In this document: in pieces, positions 13,031-26,500 of the stretch
Layout: each line of letters starts with the position of its first letter
Numbering within the stretch: the first letter of the stretch is position 1
Source: Rhodamnia argentea
Taxonomy: Eukaryota > Streptophyta > Magnoliopsida > Myrtales > Myrtaceae
Length of the DNA: 64,000 nucleotides
Direction: 5' to 3'
NCBI RefSeq assembly: GCF_020921035.1
Contig: NC_063151.1
Location: 31,006,934 to 31,070,933, forward strand
The notes under the pieces: model-generated
Told to the model about the DNA's origin: nothing
The model's input: the letters and a program-made list of their open reading frames with translations, nothing else
Database searches by the model: none
Position numbers and translations under genes: made by a program

Positions 13031-14676
13031 GTGAATTATAATAATAAAGCTGAGTATGTTCATATCATATCATGTTCATTGTTGGTATGAATGACATATC
13101 AATGCAAAAATGAACCTTAAAATGCACCATCGAAGATTATAAGAATCTCTCATGATTCGTTACCAAAGAAATCATAAATGCACAAACATAGATAACATTC
13201 ATCAATCATGATTATGGTACGGTCAAAATCTTAAACGGCAAATAAGCTCATTGTAGCATTCAAGTGCCACAAATGCCACTATGGCAAAATGTAAACAAGT
13301 TACAACAACTTCGACGAGATAGATCAATCAGCAAATACCAAATCTAGTAAGAGAGAGAAAACATGATCATTCACCTCAATGATTTCAAAAAGTATGACGT
13401 TTCGACTCTCTTGCCACTTTTGTGATATTTCAACATGCACCATAGAGTTAGAGACGAAAAGGGGTTTCGATTGTCTTGCTGCTTTCGCGAACTTTTGATG
13501 CGAACTAGAGATCTACTAAAGAGAATGAACTTTGATTACTCTCGGCTTTTTCATGGAGCTTTGACGTGAATCAAAGAATTACGGGAAAATCATGAAATTT
13601 TAACAAAAGTCACGGATACGGTCAAGAAGGAGATGGAGAGAGTGGATTTTTCTTTAGAAATCTCATTGCCTCTCATTTTTCGAGAATTAAAAAGGTTATT
13701 TTCAAGTTTGAATTTTATTCATTTAAAATCTGGGATGATTAGGTAGCAATAGGGCGTAAACTAAGTCGGTCAGCTCTCCACATATCTGTAGGATCCATAC
13801 TTATTCCAAAAAGCAAAATGGCCAATTGTCACCTTCTATGAACGTGACAACCGACTATATCCAAATGTTGTAATTCATGGGATTGACCATTTGATCTGGT
13901 TGTTTTCATTGCCTCTGTAGTTACACGGTATCGCTCGCTTAAAATAGTAATTCGGTAATCGTGCTCTCCAAACACTTCTCTTTCATTCAAAATACCACAA
14001 AATTGTATAGCCATATACGGAGAAATCACATCGTCAACCGCACGTGCTTCATCGTCGACGAACATCGACGCAAAGTCATCGGGTAAACGAAGGTATTAAT
14101 CCCGGCACTTATTTTGAAAGGGAAAGAAAACTACAGAAAAAAAAAAAAAATCCCGAATTTTATCAACTTCTCGCTTGGCCAACTATCAAGACAGCGACCC
14201 CGAGTCCCCCGTTCACCTTATAAACAAATATCGACCGGGTCTTTCTTCAACAAGTGCCTCAAGAGACGCTCATCGACAAAGTCCGTATCGATAAACTGGA
14301 CGGTTTAGCTTTGAATAGCACCCCCCATTAATCAAAGGGCACACAATGTCCTCTAAGACAGTCTTGTTCATTCCGATCGCGACTTGCCATATTTGCTCTC
14401 TGACTCAACTTTCCGACCTGCCTCCTCTCTCGGGGGACACGAAGGTCCATCTTGGCCACCTACCAACATTAAAAGACAAGTATTTTATCATTCTTATGTG
14501 TGTACTTAGTCAAAATCGGGAGAATATAACTTCTGCAAGACATTTTCTTAATCAATCTGTCCAGTTCGACTTATCAAACCATGCAACCAATCCACGAAGC
14601 GGATTGCGCAATCGTTTTGTATACTTAGCAGAATCGCTTATGAACTAATTTTATCTATGGTCGACCGGCTTACTGT
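13031..14676. other. Intergenic, nothing recognised
   Basis: AT-rich DNA with only short ORFs lacking any family resemblance on both strands. No RNA gene or terminal repeat could be supported. Confidence 0.5.
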
Positions 14677-15540
14677 TCAAGCGTGAATATGGTTTCATTG
14701 AGTTTGAAACTCAGAGTAACGAATCGGGTTAAATTCAATTCTGTTAACTAGGTAGACTTGGGTAGCTTGAGATCCAAAATGGAAAAAAGTCTTAACGTAT
14801 TACACTTTTCAATTTGTCGATTCAATTTTAAATATTTTCACCCGTTGCCAATTTAGTCTTATTAGCCGAAAATCGCTAACGTGGATGCCGACCGTCTTAC
14901 ATAGCACCATCGGTACTAATAATATTTTAATAATACATAAATATTTTTATTTGATTTTTATTATTTTTCTTTTTTCCTTTCTTTTTTCCTTCACCTGGCA
15001 GCTGCTAGATTGGGTGAGGGCTGCCCTCGCCCGATACCGGGAGGAAAAAGAAAGGACAAAAAGAAAAAAGGAAAAAGAAAAACAGAAAAAGGAAAAAATT
15101 AGTAAAAATATTCAAAAAAATATGATAATATTATAAAAAATTGTTCACTCAATATCGGCGGTGCCACGTAGGACGATCGGCATCTTAAACATTTTACATT
15201 GTTCAAGCATGAATATGGTTTCATTGAGTTTGAAACTCAAGTAATGAATCGAGTTAGATTCAATTCTGTTAACCAGGTAGACTTCGGTAGATCGAGAGCC
15301 GTAATGGAAAATTGTCAAAAAAGTTTTAAACATTTTACACTTTTAAGTTTACCGATTAAGTACTAACTATTTTCACCTTTTGCTATTCGGTGCTATTACA
15401 CCAAAATCGATGACGTGGATACCACTGGTGCCGACGTAGATAATTAGAATATTATTAAAAATTATTTACATCAGCATTGACGGTGCCATGTAGGACGATC
15501 GGCTATGAGGCCTCATCGCCACACCAAACTGCTACTTCTT
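14677..15540. repeat. Local tandem duplication carrying a MITE (copy 3 and a shortened copy)
   Basis: About 105 bp beginning TTCAAGC(G/A)TGAATATGG at 14677 and at 15202 are roughly 90% alike. Each is followed by the left end of the foldback MITE family (14781 and about 15303) and later by a right-arm module ending in a GTAGGACGATCGGC motif (about 15168 and 15491). The first copy keeps the GC core (about 14996-15045); the second has lost it. The layout fits a duplication of about 525 bp followed by an internal deletion in the second copy. Confidence 0.75.
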
Positions 15541-16762
15541 CTTTTTTTATTTACTTTTTTGACTTTTTTTTTATTGTTTTTAACTTTTTGCTTTTTTTTA
15601 ATTGCTGACTTGAAAGCTTCGGCGTTGCGCGTGGACGCCACGTAGGATTTCTGATGAAGCCGACCGGAGTTGACACTGAAATAACCGTTTTTTTTTTAAA
15701 ATTGGCATTCAAGTGATTCAAAAAAAAATATTGACACTAAAGTGAGCGCCGTACATAAATATTGACACTCTTGTTGTACTTTTTCCCTTATATGACCGTG
15801 GAGCAAAGTGCTACACTACGACAATTTTTATGGCATCACGTCTTCTTAACATCGAGAAAATCACGAGTAGACGAATAGTCAAAAGCCACAACTAAAGCAG
15901 AAAAGAGAAAAAAATGTCATGGACAATCACCAAATGGAGTCATTGCCCCACTAGCACCTAAAATAGCGTTGTTTGTGGGTTTGTGCCGCCACTAAAGCAG
16001 TAGTGGTGGATTTCAACTTGAAAGTTCCTCTATGGATGTTGCTATCTTTTGAAATGGGTGTTTTTAATTGCTAGATCTAATGGAAATTTGGCATCATCTT
16101 TGAATTTTGGAGAATAATCTCTGTTGTATGCATATAACGTGAATGAAGTTCGAGTAGAGAGATTGCGTTTACATTTACGGAGTCGATATAGAGTTTCTTA
16201 GGTGGTAAAGCAGCTAGATAATCCTTTCTCTTTTGGCGATTAGGCAATATTTGTAAGCTTTTGTAGCCTAGATTAAGTCCATCTCCACGTTCCGGTCAAA
16301 AGCAAGCCATCCATGTCGAGAGTGGCGCGTTTCGGAAATTATTTTCTCGCGATCTTGCCCCAAATGGTCTGGTCAAGTATCAGTTGACTCAAACTTATGA
16401 CCTACGCCTTTTGCAACGGGACATTCCGATCATTTTATACTTGACCAACACCCTACAATCATTTAGTTGTTAGATCAATTATCAAACTCAAACGGGTCAA
16501 TCTCATCATCAAAAACACTTCATCTTTCAAAAGGCCCGTTAAGCTTATGGACTCTCCTCGTGATATTCGAACTGGTCTTTTGATTGGTACGAGTTTGATT
16601 CTCGGATCAAAACTGGAATGGAAGAGATTGCAATTTCCTTTGAGGAAAATGGTTAAGATTACCATATTTAATTAGCTCGGTCGGGAAGATTTGATTCGTA
16701 ATTAGAAAGTTCAGGCGGTTAAATGTGTTAATCTATAACTTTGCTTTCTTAATTCTCTCAGG
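15541..16762. other. Intergenic with MITE remnants, no gene
   Basis: The part up to about 15790 contains T-rich tracts and an acgtgg-type module that look like another decayed TIR element. The rest shows no ORF or RNA gene I can support. Confidence 0.45.

Positions 16763-16763
<1 letters not shown>

Positions 16764-16829
<66 letters not shown>
16764..16829. repeat. Compound microsatellite (AC)n(TA)n
   Basis: An uninterrupted AC tract (16764-16800) runs straight into a TA tract (16800-16829). It is the longest dinucleotide compound tract in the window. Confidence 0.95.
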
Positions 16830-16831
<2 letters not shown>

Positions 16832-17589
16832 GGGTCCAATTTTAAGTACGACAATGATGTATTGAGTCACCTCATCAATCTCCCGATCTTGTGGCAAGAA
16901 AATCTTAAAGTTATGTCGTGACGGCTTGTCCTAAACATCGCGTATCTTTCAACTACCATTTGCTAATGATGGCAAGGTGGCTACCGGTGAGTAATCCAAC
17001 CCATAAAAAAAAAAAACAAGAAGCAGATGCTATGACCCCTTTAATCACCTGAAATAATGCGTAATTGAAAAACACATCTTCCGATCAACTTACTCTGAAC
17101 ACACCACGCTAAACTATATTATCTGACTAGCTTAGAAGCAAGCCTATTGATCACAAGTTTTCTAGTACTTCTATCGTCCGATGCGGGATTACAATGTTTG
17201 CAAGTTAATGACATAGACATAATTGGCGATCGGGAACGACTTGTAAGTTTTCTTTGGGTTTATATTGATTAAGTCGGACTTTGAATCAGTTTTCGTAATT
17301 CGAAACGCGTTCACATTAATGGTCGGTAAAAAGTATACTATCCGTGTATGACAAGGTTTTAAACTTCGTAAGAAACTACAATTTTTGTAAGATTATCAAA
17401 TTACTCGGGGTCCGAATTTTTTTTTTGGGGGCGGTTGATTTTTGATTTTTTTTTTGTTTGTTTGTTTTGTTTTTGGGGGGTCATAGAATGCTGATGTTTA
17501 AGTTGCCATTAGTTTTCGCAATTAGGTTTTTGTTTGTTTTTGCTTGTTCTTTTGCAAGATCTTATGTATATATTTCTTAAAGACAAGAA
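16830..17589. other. Intergenic, low complexity in part
   Basis: No gene seen. From 17415 to 17480 the plus strand is almost pure G and T. The flanks are AT-rich and unremarkable. Confidence 0.5.
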
Positions 17590-17965
17590 AATTGATCATC
17601 GGTCCAGCCGAACAGTCCCTTTTGCGGACGTGCCGAAGGGGGGGTTCGGGTGGGCCCTTTGCACTGGCACAAGTAGGGCCCACCTCGACCTCTTTGTCTT
17701 AGCTGTCCTTGGGTCCCGCAAGGAAGGGCATTGCGCCCCCAAGGAGGCGCCACGTGTCCTGACAACGTGCCAACCACTCATCGGCCCAACCACGTCAGAG
17801 TCAATGGAGGGGCTGGCCGTCTTGGCCTTCTCGCTCCTCGGTGGTGGGGGGGTGGTTCCTAAGAACATGCCGTGTCGTGGCCTAAAAGCCCAACCACTGG
17901 CACATACGTGCCCGCCTCGAGCCAATCATGTCCCTCCACGTGTACAGAACGTGAAATGTTTCGTT
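17590..17965. promoter_or_regulatory. GC-rich island with clustered ACGT-core motifs
   Basis: A GC-rich block of about 370 bp stands out in AT-rich surroundings. It contains GCCACGTGTC (about 17751), ACCACGTCAG (about 17789), ATACGTG and TCCACGTGTA (about 17935), the G-box/ABRE class bound by bZIP and bHLH factors. ORFs over it on both strands have no recognisable domain. It could be a displaced promoter, a transposon core or chance; no gene starts nearby. Confidence 0.3.
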
Positions 17966-20900
17966 TTGTCTAAGCACTTTTAATCGCTATTGTATTTTTT
18001 TTGTTTTGTTTTGTTTGGGGGGGGAGGAGGAAGAAAATATTGAGGAGATAACATTGAACCTCTTAATGACAACAGATGATAATGGTTAATGACTTAATTA
18101 TATATATAAATAGAGAAATGATTTTTCGATAGTATGGTCGGAATGGTACAAGCTCAATTGTAGATCCATACATTATCATCACGTATTTTACATAAAACAC
18201 TTATCGATTGAAAGATCGTGTGATAAAAAATAATTGATAATATATGTATGTATATCTATTTATTGATATTATCTCAACATGTTATCAGCATTGCATAGCG
18301 CTAGCACGCGTGGTTGGCATGTTTCAATTATTAAAATTGAATGGATGAGAAAATTTGAACTCGCGTCATGCATTTGGAATGAAGGTGCTATGAATGAAAG
18401 AGACCTTACAGGATGCCTCTCTAATTCATGAAATAAAAAGGAGAAAAATTAATATCATTTCTTGACGATTGATTGTGCAAAAGATTGATTGTACAAAAAT
18501 TTCTTTGCGTCGCGATGCATAGCAAACGAGCAAGGATCACATCATTAAATTTGCCGATTATGATTGCTTTGGTGGGATTATGAGGTTCGGGCTCGAAGAG
18601 AAGAGCCAATCCAAAGAAACATCGCATGATCCTATTTGATCGGAGAAGCGAACCTAAAAACATAATTTCATAATTCAAAGGTACGTATGTTTGGTTAGGT
18701 CCTGACCAAAATCAAAGTTGCTAGTAAAAGCGCTATACGAATATGTGCATCTATCTCGTCGATCGTTTCAAAATGACTATAGAAAAAGACTACTATAAGA
18801 TATAATTTTGAGTATGTTAGTACGCCATACATTTTATACCAGCTAGTCGGTTAATTTGAATGCTCGATCGATTTGGTTAGCTACAGCTATCCAATCAACG
18901 GTGATGAAGGCGGGTCATCTTGCACGGGGAAATGGAAGGGCAGGAGAGGAAGCCGGCACCCGGAGCAAGACGGTCAAAAACACATCCATCTTTAACACCG
19001 GACTAATAAGGGTGCGCGACATCGAAACACCAAACTCTTTATTCTGTCAATTAATAGAAAGGAGGAGGAATTCGCGGGTCGTGTCTCGTGTCGCGCGTGG
19101 AGCCGTCATCGTCATCTTACTAAGTAAGGATGGAAAATGTCTCATCGGCCATGGTCGTCGTCGTCTCTGTCGGTCTCCCCGCAACTGTACCTCCTTCCAT
19201 GATGCTGTCGCGAATGGAAAGCCAAATGAGGAGGAGGACCATTCCGACAGTGCACAGAGAAGACATTACGTGCTCGTTTTTGGGACGCAGATGCAAGGGG
19301 CGGGTCGCTGTCGTTGCACCCGCGGATGAGTTCGACCCGTCTTGAAATTGGGGATTCACGATTGTTCTGCCTTCAATCGGAAAGGCTGTTGTTGGAAGAG
19401 ATGAGAATTGCGAATTGGGTATTGCAAACCGAGTCCTATGTGCATTGCATATTGTGGTAATTAGGCCAATTCCACTCCTACTAATGTGCCGCTGGCCTTG
19501 ATACTGCCTTCCTTCGGTCGCCATGTACGTATCCCCAACAGCGCCGACTCGATCGCGTCTGTCGGCTCGACGACCCATGTTCGCCCCGGTTTTTTTTTTT
19601 TTTCTATTATTGTTCATATTGGTTTTTTCCCTGAATCGTTGCATGGCTTCAACGCCATCATCAAGTGCCAATAATTCCTTTTAAATCAACTGCACAAGTC
19701 GATTTTTTTGATCGGAAAGGAGTAGAGGGTCGTTAAGATTACATGGCGCATCACATCCAGGTGTTTCCATTCCAAGTCTCGAAGCATTTCAATTGCCTGT
19801 GGAATGTGGCAAAGGGTACAGAACGTCCCATCCATCTCTCCGCTTTCGCGCTTTCGCCAAACGATGACGTAGTAGTTAGTATTCATGGTACCACGTGTCG
19901 TTTTTGTGGAGAAAGAGAAACTTTGTCCGACACGACAGCAGGTCTTAAACGAGGAGCCACCCCCACAGCCGCCCCGTGATTGCTTTCACTTCACCATCCA
20001 CAGCTCAGTGAGCTAAAAACTGTTGCCAGCCCTTGCCCTGGGGTTACTGAGAAAGGAATCACTGTAGAAGATAAACTGATCTCGTTTCCATAATTACGAG
20101 GGTTAACTGCTATAGCCAAGTCTTCTCTTTTGCTCGTCATACATAATTTCAAACTAACTGAATTTTCACGTTTGTTCGTCGCTTTACATATTAGCTCATC
20201 AAACAAACTTTCTCTTTTTAACGCCGCTTGAAAAGACATGAGAAAGAATTAAGTGCTCTTGGAATATCGCCTTGCTTATTATTCAAAGCCAGCAAAATAG
20301 TTGTCTTAAATTTGTGTGCGTAAAAAAAAAAAAAAGTAAATCTCGTCTGGAAATTCGACCGAGAATTTATGTCTGCCGTGTGTGCGCGGGTGTCTACATG
20401 TGTTGGAGAGCATCTTTAAGACCTACCTCAGATCGCCCGATGAAATCACAAAACGTTGAAGGAGTGGGAACCGAGCTCAGGCTAGGAGGGGGTCGAGAAA
20501 TCGAAGAAGATTGATTTGATAGTTTCAAGCAAGTGGAAATGGAGGGAATCGCGTTTCGATGTGTCATCCATCCATCCATCCATCCGTCCGTCATATAAAC
20601 AGAGAATACCATGGAAGAAATCAGTACTCAGCTTACCGGGTGCTTTATAATATCTTCTGAATGTCAGAGTCGAGATCCATTTTGGCGTGTCATATGTACA
20701 CAAGAATCGTTCTGACCCAAAAAGAGCTGAAGGCCAGAAGATAAATGAAATCATCATGGGGCTTTGCAATTTCCGCAAATAAACGAAATTGGGAGGACAT
20801 GACGGAATCGCCACCTAGAGAGATGGAAAAGAGAATTTCGGATCCTACTTTCGGGGACATGTAGGCACCGAGCGTAGCCCCGTGATCACAAAAGATTCCA

Positions 20901-21371
20901 CAAAATTCAAAAGTTCAATGAGCAAGAATTTTCATTTTCATCATTTTTATAGCGAGAGTGGGGGGGACAGTGAGGGCATGGATTTTTTTTTTTAGATTTC
21001 TTTCGCAATTGCATCCATGCCTGAAAAACTAAGGTTCGAACTTTTCAACATCCAAAAGAAGACCTCATGTGAAAAAAAAACTAACTTTCCATCTTTTTTT
21101 TATTAGCTTTCTATGTGGCTTCATCTAATTCAATAACCTAAAACATATATCTCAATGGAGCTTTTGATTTACTGAAGCAACTGCTCCTCAAGCTATGTCA
21201 AAAAAAAAAAAAAAAGGGCAAAGGAAAGGAAAATTGCAAAAGAATGAGAATTGAAAACCCTTCTCACTGCCACCACCCCCCTTCCCCATCTTCGCCTCTC
21301 TTTGAAACCCATTAGAAAAGGAAAACGAAAGTAGAGCCAAATGAAATCGCGAAAAATAGGGGGGGAAAATC
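17966..21371. other. Intergenic and 3' flank of ORP gene
   Basis: Several ORFs of 70-180 codons occur (e.g. 19120-19671 minus, 18856-19329 plus), but they overlap each other on opposite strands, use mostly non-ATG starts and have no known domain. The part after about 21100 is probably ORP 3' UTR. Confidence 0.5.
20565..20592. repeat. (CATC)n microsatellite
   Basis: A short tetranucleotide tract, CATCCATCCATC..., drifting to CGTC at its end. Confidence 0.85.
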
Positions 21372-23550
21372 TCAATCGAGTGGCTGATCTGAAGGAATTT
21401 GACCAAAAATATCAGGACATGATTCCCAATTCCCCTTCTCTCTCGCCTCCCAATAGCCACCTAGGTAACGGAACGTGTTGCTTCCCTTGTCCTTCGCGAA
21501 CCACTGTGGCTTCCAGCCCCTCTCTTGCATATTGCGAGCCTGAAATAACACGAATTCCAAATTTACTAGCCACCCAATTGGTGTAACATCATGTGTTACA
21601 GTAACAGGACAAAGTCTTCGATCAAGTCTTAATTCCACATCTTCATTTGCTATGTGGAAGTGATTTGGCTATGCACAAAAAAGCAAAAGCAAGTACGCGA
21701 AAACCAAGCTTCAGAATAAAAGACTGAGTTACAAGTAAACCTCAAAGGTCCGGCCAGAGTGAACTAACTCTTAAGAAATAAAGTCGAAGTTGAATAATCC
21801 TCCACGACATTAATACGACCAACCAATTTATTTTCCTTTTTCTGACCATATGTGTTGATAAATTTTACCTTTCCCCCCTCCATGCTACTACTTGCGATCA
21901 TGATAATTTATCATTAGATCCACAAAATAAAGCGCTGATTTAAACAACTGCATAGTGCTAACTATAAGGTTATTCACTTCCAACAGAATTAGACACCATG
22001 ATTAAAAAGGATTGGCAGCAAGAGCACGCAAGTTTGACAACAAGACTGATGAAAATTTACCTGTCTTTGACGTTGTTCAAGTCTTAACTTTTCAGAGTTT
22101 GCCATTTCATACTCTCCATTTTCCAAATGTCTCTGATCAGGTCTAAGTCTTGAATCTGTAGGTGGCACCATTTCCTGCGAGTAAAAGAAAAATAAGCACC
22201 ATCATGAAAGATCACACGAACAACTTCGTGTAGTTCACTATTGTCACTATCAACCAATTTGGCTTAAAAAATAAATCTCTGCAACAGGGCGTGGGAGAGA
22301 AATAACAACAAAAATGAGAATCTAGCTCTTGAGAATGGTGATCTCTCAAATCAAAGGCGCCTTAAGTTTCGAACAATGAGGACAAATTTTACTTAACAAT
22401 AAATATGCTTGGCACTCTTAAGGAGCAGCAAGTATTACATCATCTTACCAAAGATAAATTTCTTGATCTTTCAAACAGTGCAAAGCAAGCATTCAGTTAC
22501 CAGCCCCTTCTTTAGGTAAAAAGGTGAGGCAATTTGATTCCGAAGCTCATGTAGATGAGGGAGAAACGTGACTATCAAGTCACTGTCTACTACAACGCAT
22601 GACCACATACTCTAGGTATATGAAAGGCCACATTTCATATAAAGAGATGCAATGAAAAGCCAGGAACCCGCTTCCATGCTTCACAAGTGAAAACTGCCGA
22701 CATGAAACCATTACCTTAAGTCCAGGAGCAAGCTCATTCAGAGTCATGGCAAAGCGTGTAAAGTTGTATCTGGTGGGAAATTGCGGAGGCCTGCTTCGTT
22801 TCCACAAGAGTCGGGCTTCAGACAGAGATTCAATTCCTTTGCCTTTTGCTGAACAATCACCATGCACATAATGCATGCTTTCGTCCCATTTACCAAATAA
22901 AGTTGCCACTGTCTTTCCATTTCTATCTTGGACAATGCCATGCACCTAGGTTGAAAGAAAGCAAAGTGTTCTCAACATAATTGCCACGTTCACTGTTCAT
23001 CCAATAGGACACAAACGGGAATTTATTTAAGGAAACAGAAATTGCAGTAATGGTTGTTCATCCAACAAAAGAACGTCTCACCAGTCACCAGGGCCATTAT
23101 TTTTAGTTATACACAGCACAAAGCAATGCTGAATGATACTGATGGACAAATAGTGGCGCAACAAAATCATGACTAACAATCCAAAACATCTACAAAAGCA
23201 TTTAGTACCTAGACTACTAGCTAATCTAGCTTTAAGTGAATAGAAGCTTAAGCATGAAAGAGAAACCAGATATGTTTATTAACTGCACAGCAAAATGATT
23301 AAACAAGAACCTAACAACAGCATCAAGACTGCATGCCAGTGAAGTAAAGAAGAAGCAAGCCACGGCCATGGTCAAAACAGTAGAAATGAGTAAGAGAAAA
23401 CATCAATTGAAAGCTCAATTACCGGGGAACCTTTTAAAACCTCAACTTTGATGCCCCAAGTTGGGAAACTTTTGAGCTAAAGGTTGGAGCAGTACTAGTA
23501 AGGTTTCAAAATATAAAATGCTAAAGTAAGGCAGTCCAAAGCAAGCTGAG

Positions 23551-23586
<36 letters not shown>

Positions 23587-26500
23587 TGGTGAGGATTTCT
23601 GTCTATTATGGACTGTTCCTTGAATTTCAGCTTACATGAATAGCCACGATTTCCTTGAATGCGCATTGTGCCATAATGTTCGCAGTACAATTTTCCCAAT
23701 ATGAGATTGTATATAGATGTTGTAACCTAAAAGGAAAATTCATCCATAAAGAGCTGAACCTGAATAATGCAAAAACCATATAATACACAATGCTTACCTT
23801 ACTCCATTGGAAAATTTCCCCGTCATCAAATTCAACGGTCAAAATGCCAATTGGGTCAAGCTGAATTGACCGACCCCAAAATTTGCTCTTTAAATTGCTG
23901 TCTCCCCAGAATTTCCATCCAGTTCCTTCACAGTGACATGCCACTATCATGGGATGATGACTGACCTGAGAGCAGAATTTGTCATAGCTATTCATAAGTC
24001 ACCATATAGAGGAAGTTCAAACTGGAGAAGAATCGGTGAAGTAGAGAGATAGAGTCAAGCAGACGAGGTGTCTCAACTATTACAGTAAGACGAGACGAGC
24101 TTATACTTCCTCATAGTTTCTATGCATATATAGGGAAGAAAGAGGCAAAAGTATCAATTTGCAATTGTTTATGCAACTATTACATTAGCGTGACTTGGTT
24201 GCTGGTGCAGACATATGACTATAATCTGCTTTAGATATAGAGATTGCTGAAATAACTCTAAAAAAAATATGCCAATGAGGCATCACTGTGCTTCGAAATT
24301 ATAAAAAAGGTACCTTCTCTGAGAAAAAACGGACTCCTTTATCAGGATAGTCAGCTTCATAGGTCTCCCCCAATAATGGATTAAATGGTTTGCAAACTCT
24401 TCCTTCAGTAGAAGCATATCCAGATACAGCGAAAGCAGCAACATTAAGAATCCTCATGAGGCTGTTACCCTGAAAAACTTGATAAAGTTTAAGAAAGGAT
24501 TGGGTAAGGCACTGCTCACTAAGACTATCATCATGATTATGAGCTTCAAAAAGTTAAAGTGGTCAAGCAAAACAGGATGTGATGCACATAGTACATATGA
24601 ATATTTGCATACGGAGGATTGACCATTTCTTAGTTTAGCAGGATAATCATAAGTGTACATTGAGCTAGCCAATGAACAACCGTGACGAATTACTAAGAGA
24701 AGCCGAAAGACACTTATCTGAGGCATTTATATGAATTTACACAGTAACCTTAATTGCATCTACTATACAACAAAACAATACCTCTTTCCCATGAATAATT
24801 GTAAACGATTGTGTCCATGTTACACAATTGGAGGTAACACTTTCCACCAGAAGTATAGGCAGGATGTTTTTATTGAACCACAGCTCATCAGTGCAGGTCA
24901 GTCAATCCAGTATATATTTTTCAACGCAATAAGCAATGAAGATGAAATCATTGTGCTCTTCTAACCGAAATGAAAATACTAGACTTAAATCACAAACTCA
25001 CCCTTCTACCCCATTCGTTGGCCCTGTCAATGAGATATGAATATTCCAAATCTTCAAAACACTTCTGCAGAGAAGAAAGGGGCTCATTGAAGTAAACAGG
25101 AAGACAAACTTTTGTAAGATCTTTCCCAATGTTATCCTTTATCATTGACCAGAGACTGACGCCCTTCTCCTTTTCGATAGGATCAGGCAACTTCTTGCGC
25201 CTTTTAACATAAGGAAAATTAGTGCCCACGGATTTAATGGAGGGATCAACTTCATCTTCTGAGTCAGCTCCATAAAATCCATCATCTGAAGAGACAGATG
25301 ATCTCCGGAATTCAGATTCGTTACTTTTGAAAGAGCTAGATGACAAAAAGTCGCGAGTATCAAAGAAAGTATGGACTTCGTCATCTGTTTCTTCTTCTGC
25401 AGCATCAACTCTTTCAGTATCATCATCTGATTCAGTCGCGCTTGCTTCCGCTTCAAAAATAAACTATGATTATCAAATTACAACCAAAAAGAATCTATCA
25501 TAGAGAAAAGGAGGAACACAAAATTCTTGCCCATGGGCAATATCGGTGACATATCAATTGTAAGACAGGATCCTACCATGCTTTCATAATCGTTAGTGTC
25601 ATAATTGGAGTCTAACTAACTAGTGTTGGAAGAATAAATCAACAATGACCATGCTATATAATTCCTTTCTGCCAAAAGACCAGTCACCCCAAATTCAGTT
25701 GTTACTACCTACCACTGCCCTTGTCTTGCCTTGAAATGGAAGCAGCCCCATGTTCAATGTGCTGTCTCTGGCTCTCATCAACCACAGTGTTCTCCAAATC
25801 CACTTTCTCTGTCTACAAAGTCCATTTTCAAAAGTCATAAGTGCTTACCAATTGGAAAAGAATGGCAAAGACAATATTGTGAACTTAAAGAACAAAGGAC
25901 AGAGATGTTTTTTTTTTTTTTTTTTTGGGTAAGGACAAAGAACAGAGATGTTGATATTCAGTAACATGTTAAACAGGCAAGATATCATAGGACATGTACC
26001 GAAAAATTTAAAAGATTCACAGAAAAATTATGAGATAGTAAACCCCATGTTGATAAATGGCAATACTTGAGTACAAACTATCTGATGAACTGGGCATCTA
26101 ATGGGAAAAATTGATATAAGCACCTACATCACTGCCAACACTGCTAAGGCGGCAACACTCTAATCTACGGTATTGATGTCAAAATTAATAAAAACATTAC
26201 AATATAAAATGAGTTCACACTACAGTCTTTTGAAGGCAAGTATAGCTAGTAATGTCCTCAATTTGGTTCAATCAAACAGTAACATCAAATATAAGTACCA
26301 TACCTATGTGTGCGTTGAAAAAGCAAAAGTGCAAAACAAAACCCCGACAGCCCATTCCTACAACTTTACCATTGCTCTTAAGCTTACAAATTAAGTACTT
26401 GACAGCATATAATTTCTGCAGAAGCATGAACTTGCTCAACATTAGCTCAGATTTACCAGCAAATATATCAGCTCTTTCACAATGAAGACATACGATATAA

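Noticed and set aside
17534..17983. 149-codon plus ORF and opposing minus ORFs
   Set aside because: GC-rich island read in several frames on both strands; non-ATG or arbitrary starts and no domain.
18856..19671. Overlapping ORFs of 157 (plus) and 183 (minus) codons
   Set aside because: They lie on opposite strands over the same DNA, the minus one starts at TTG, and neither resembles a known protein.
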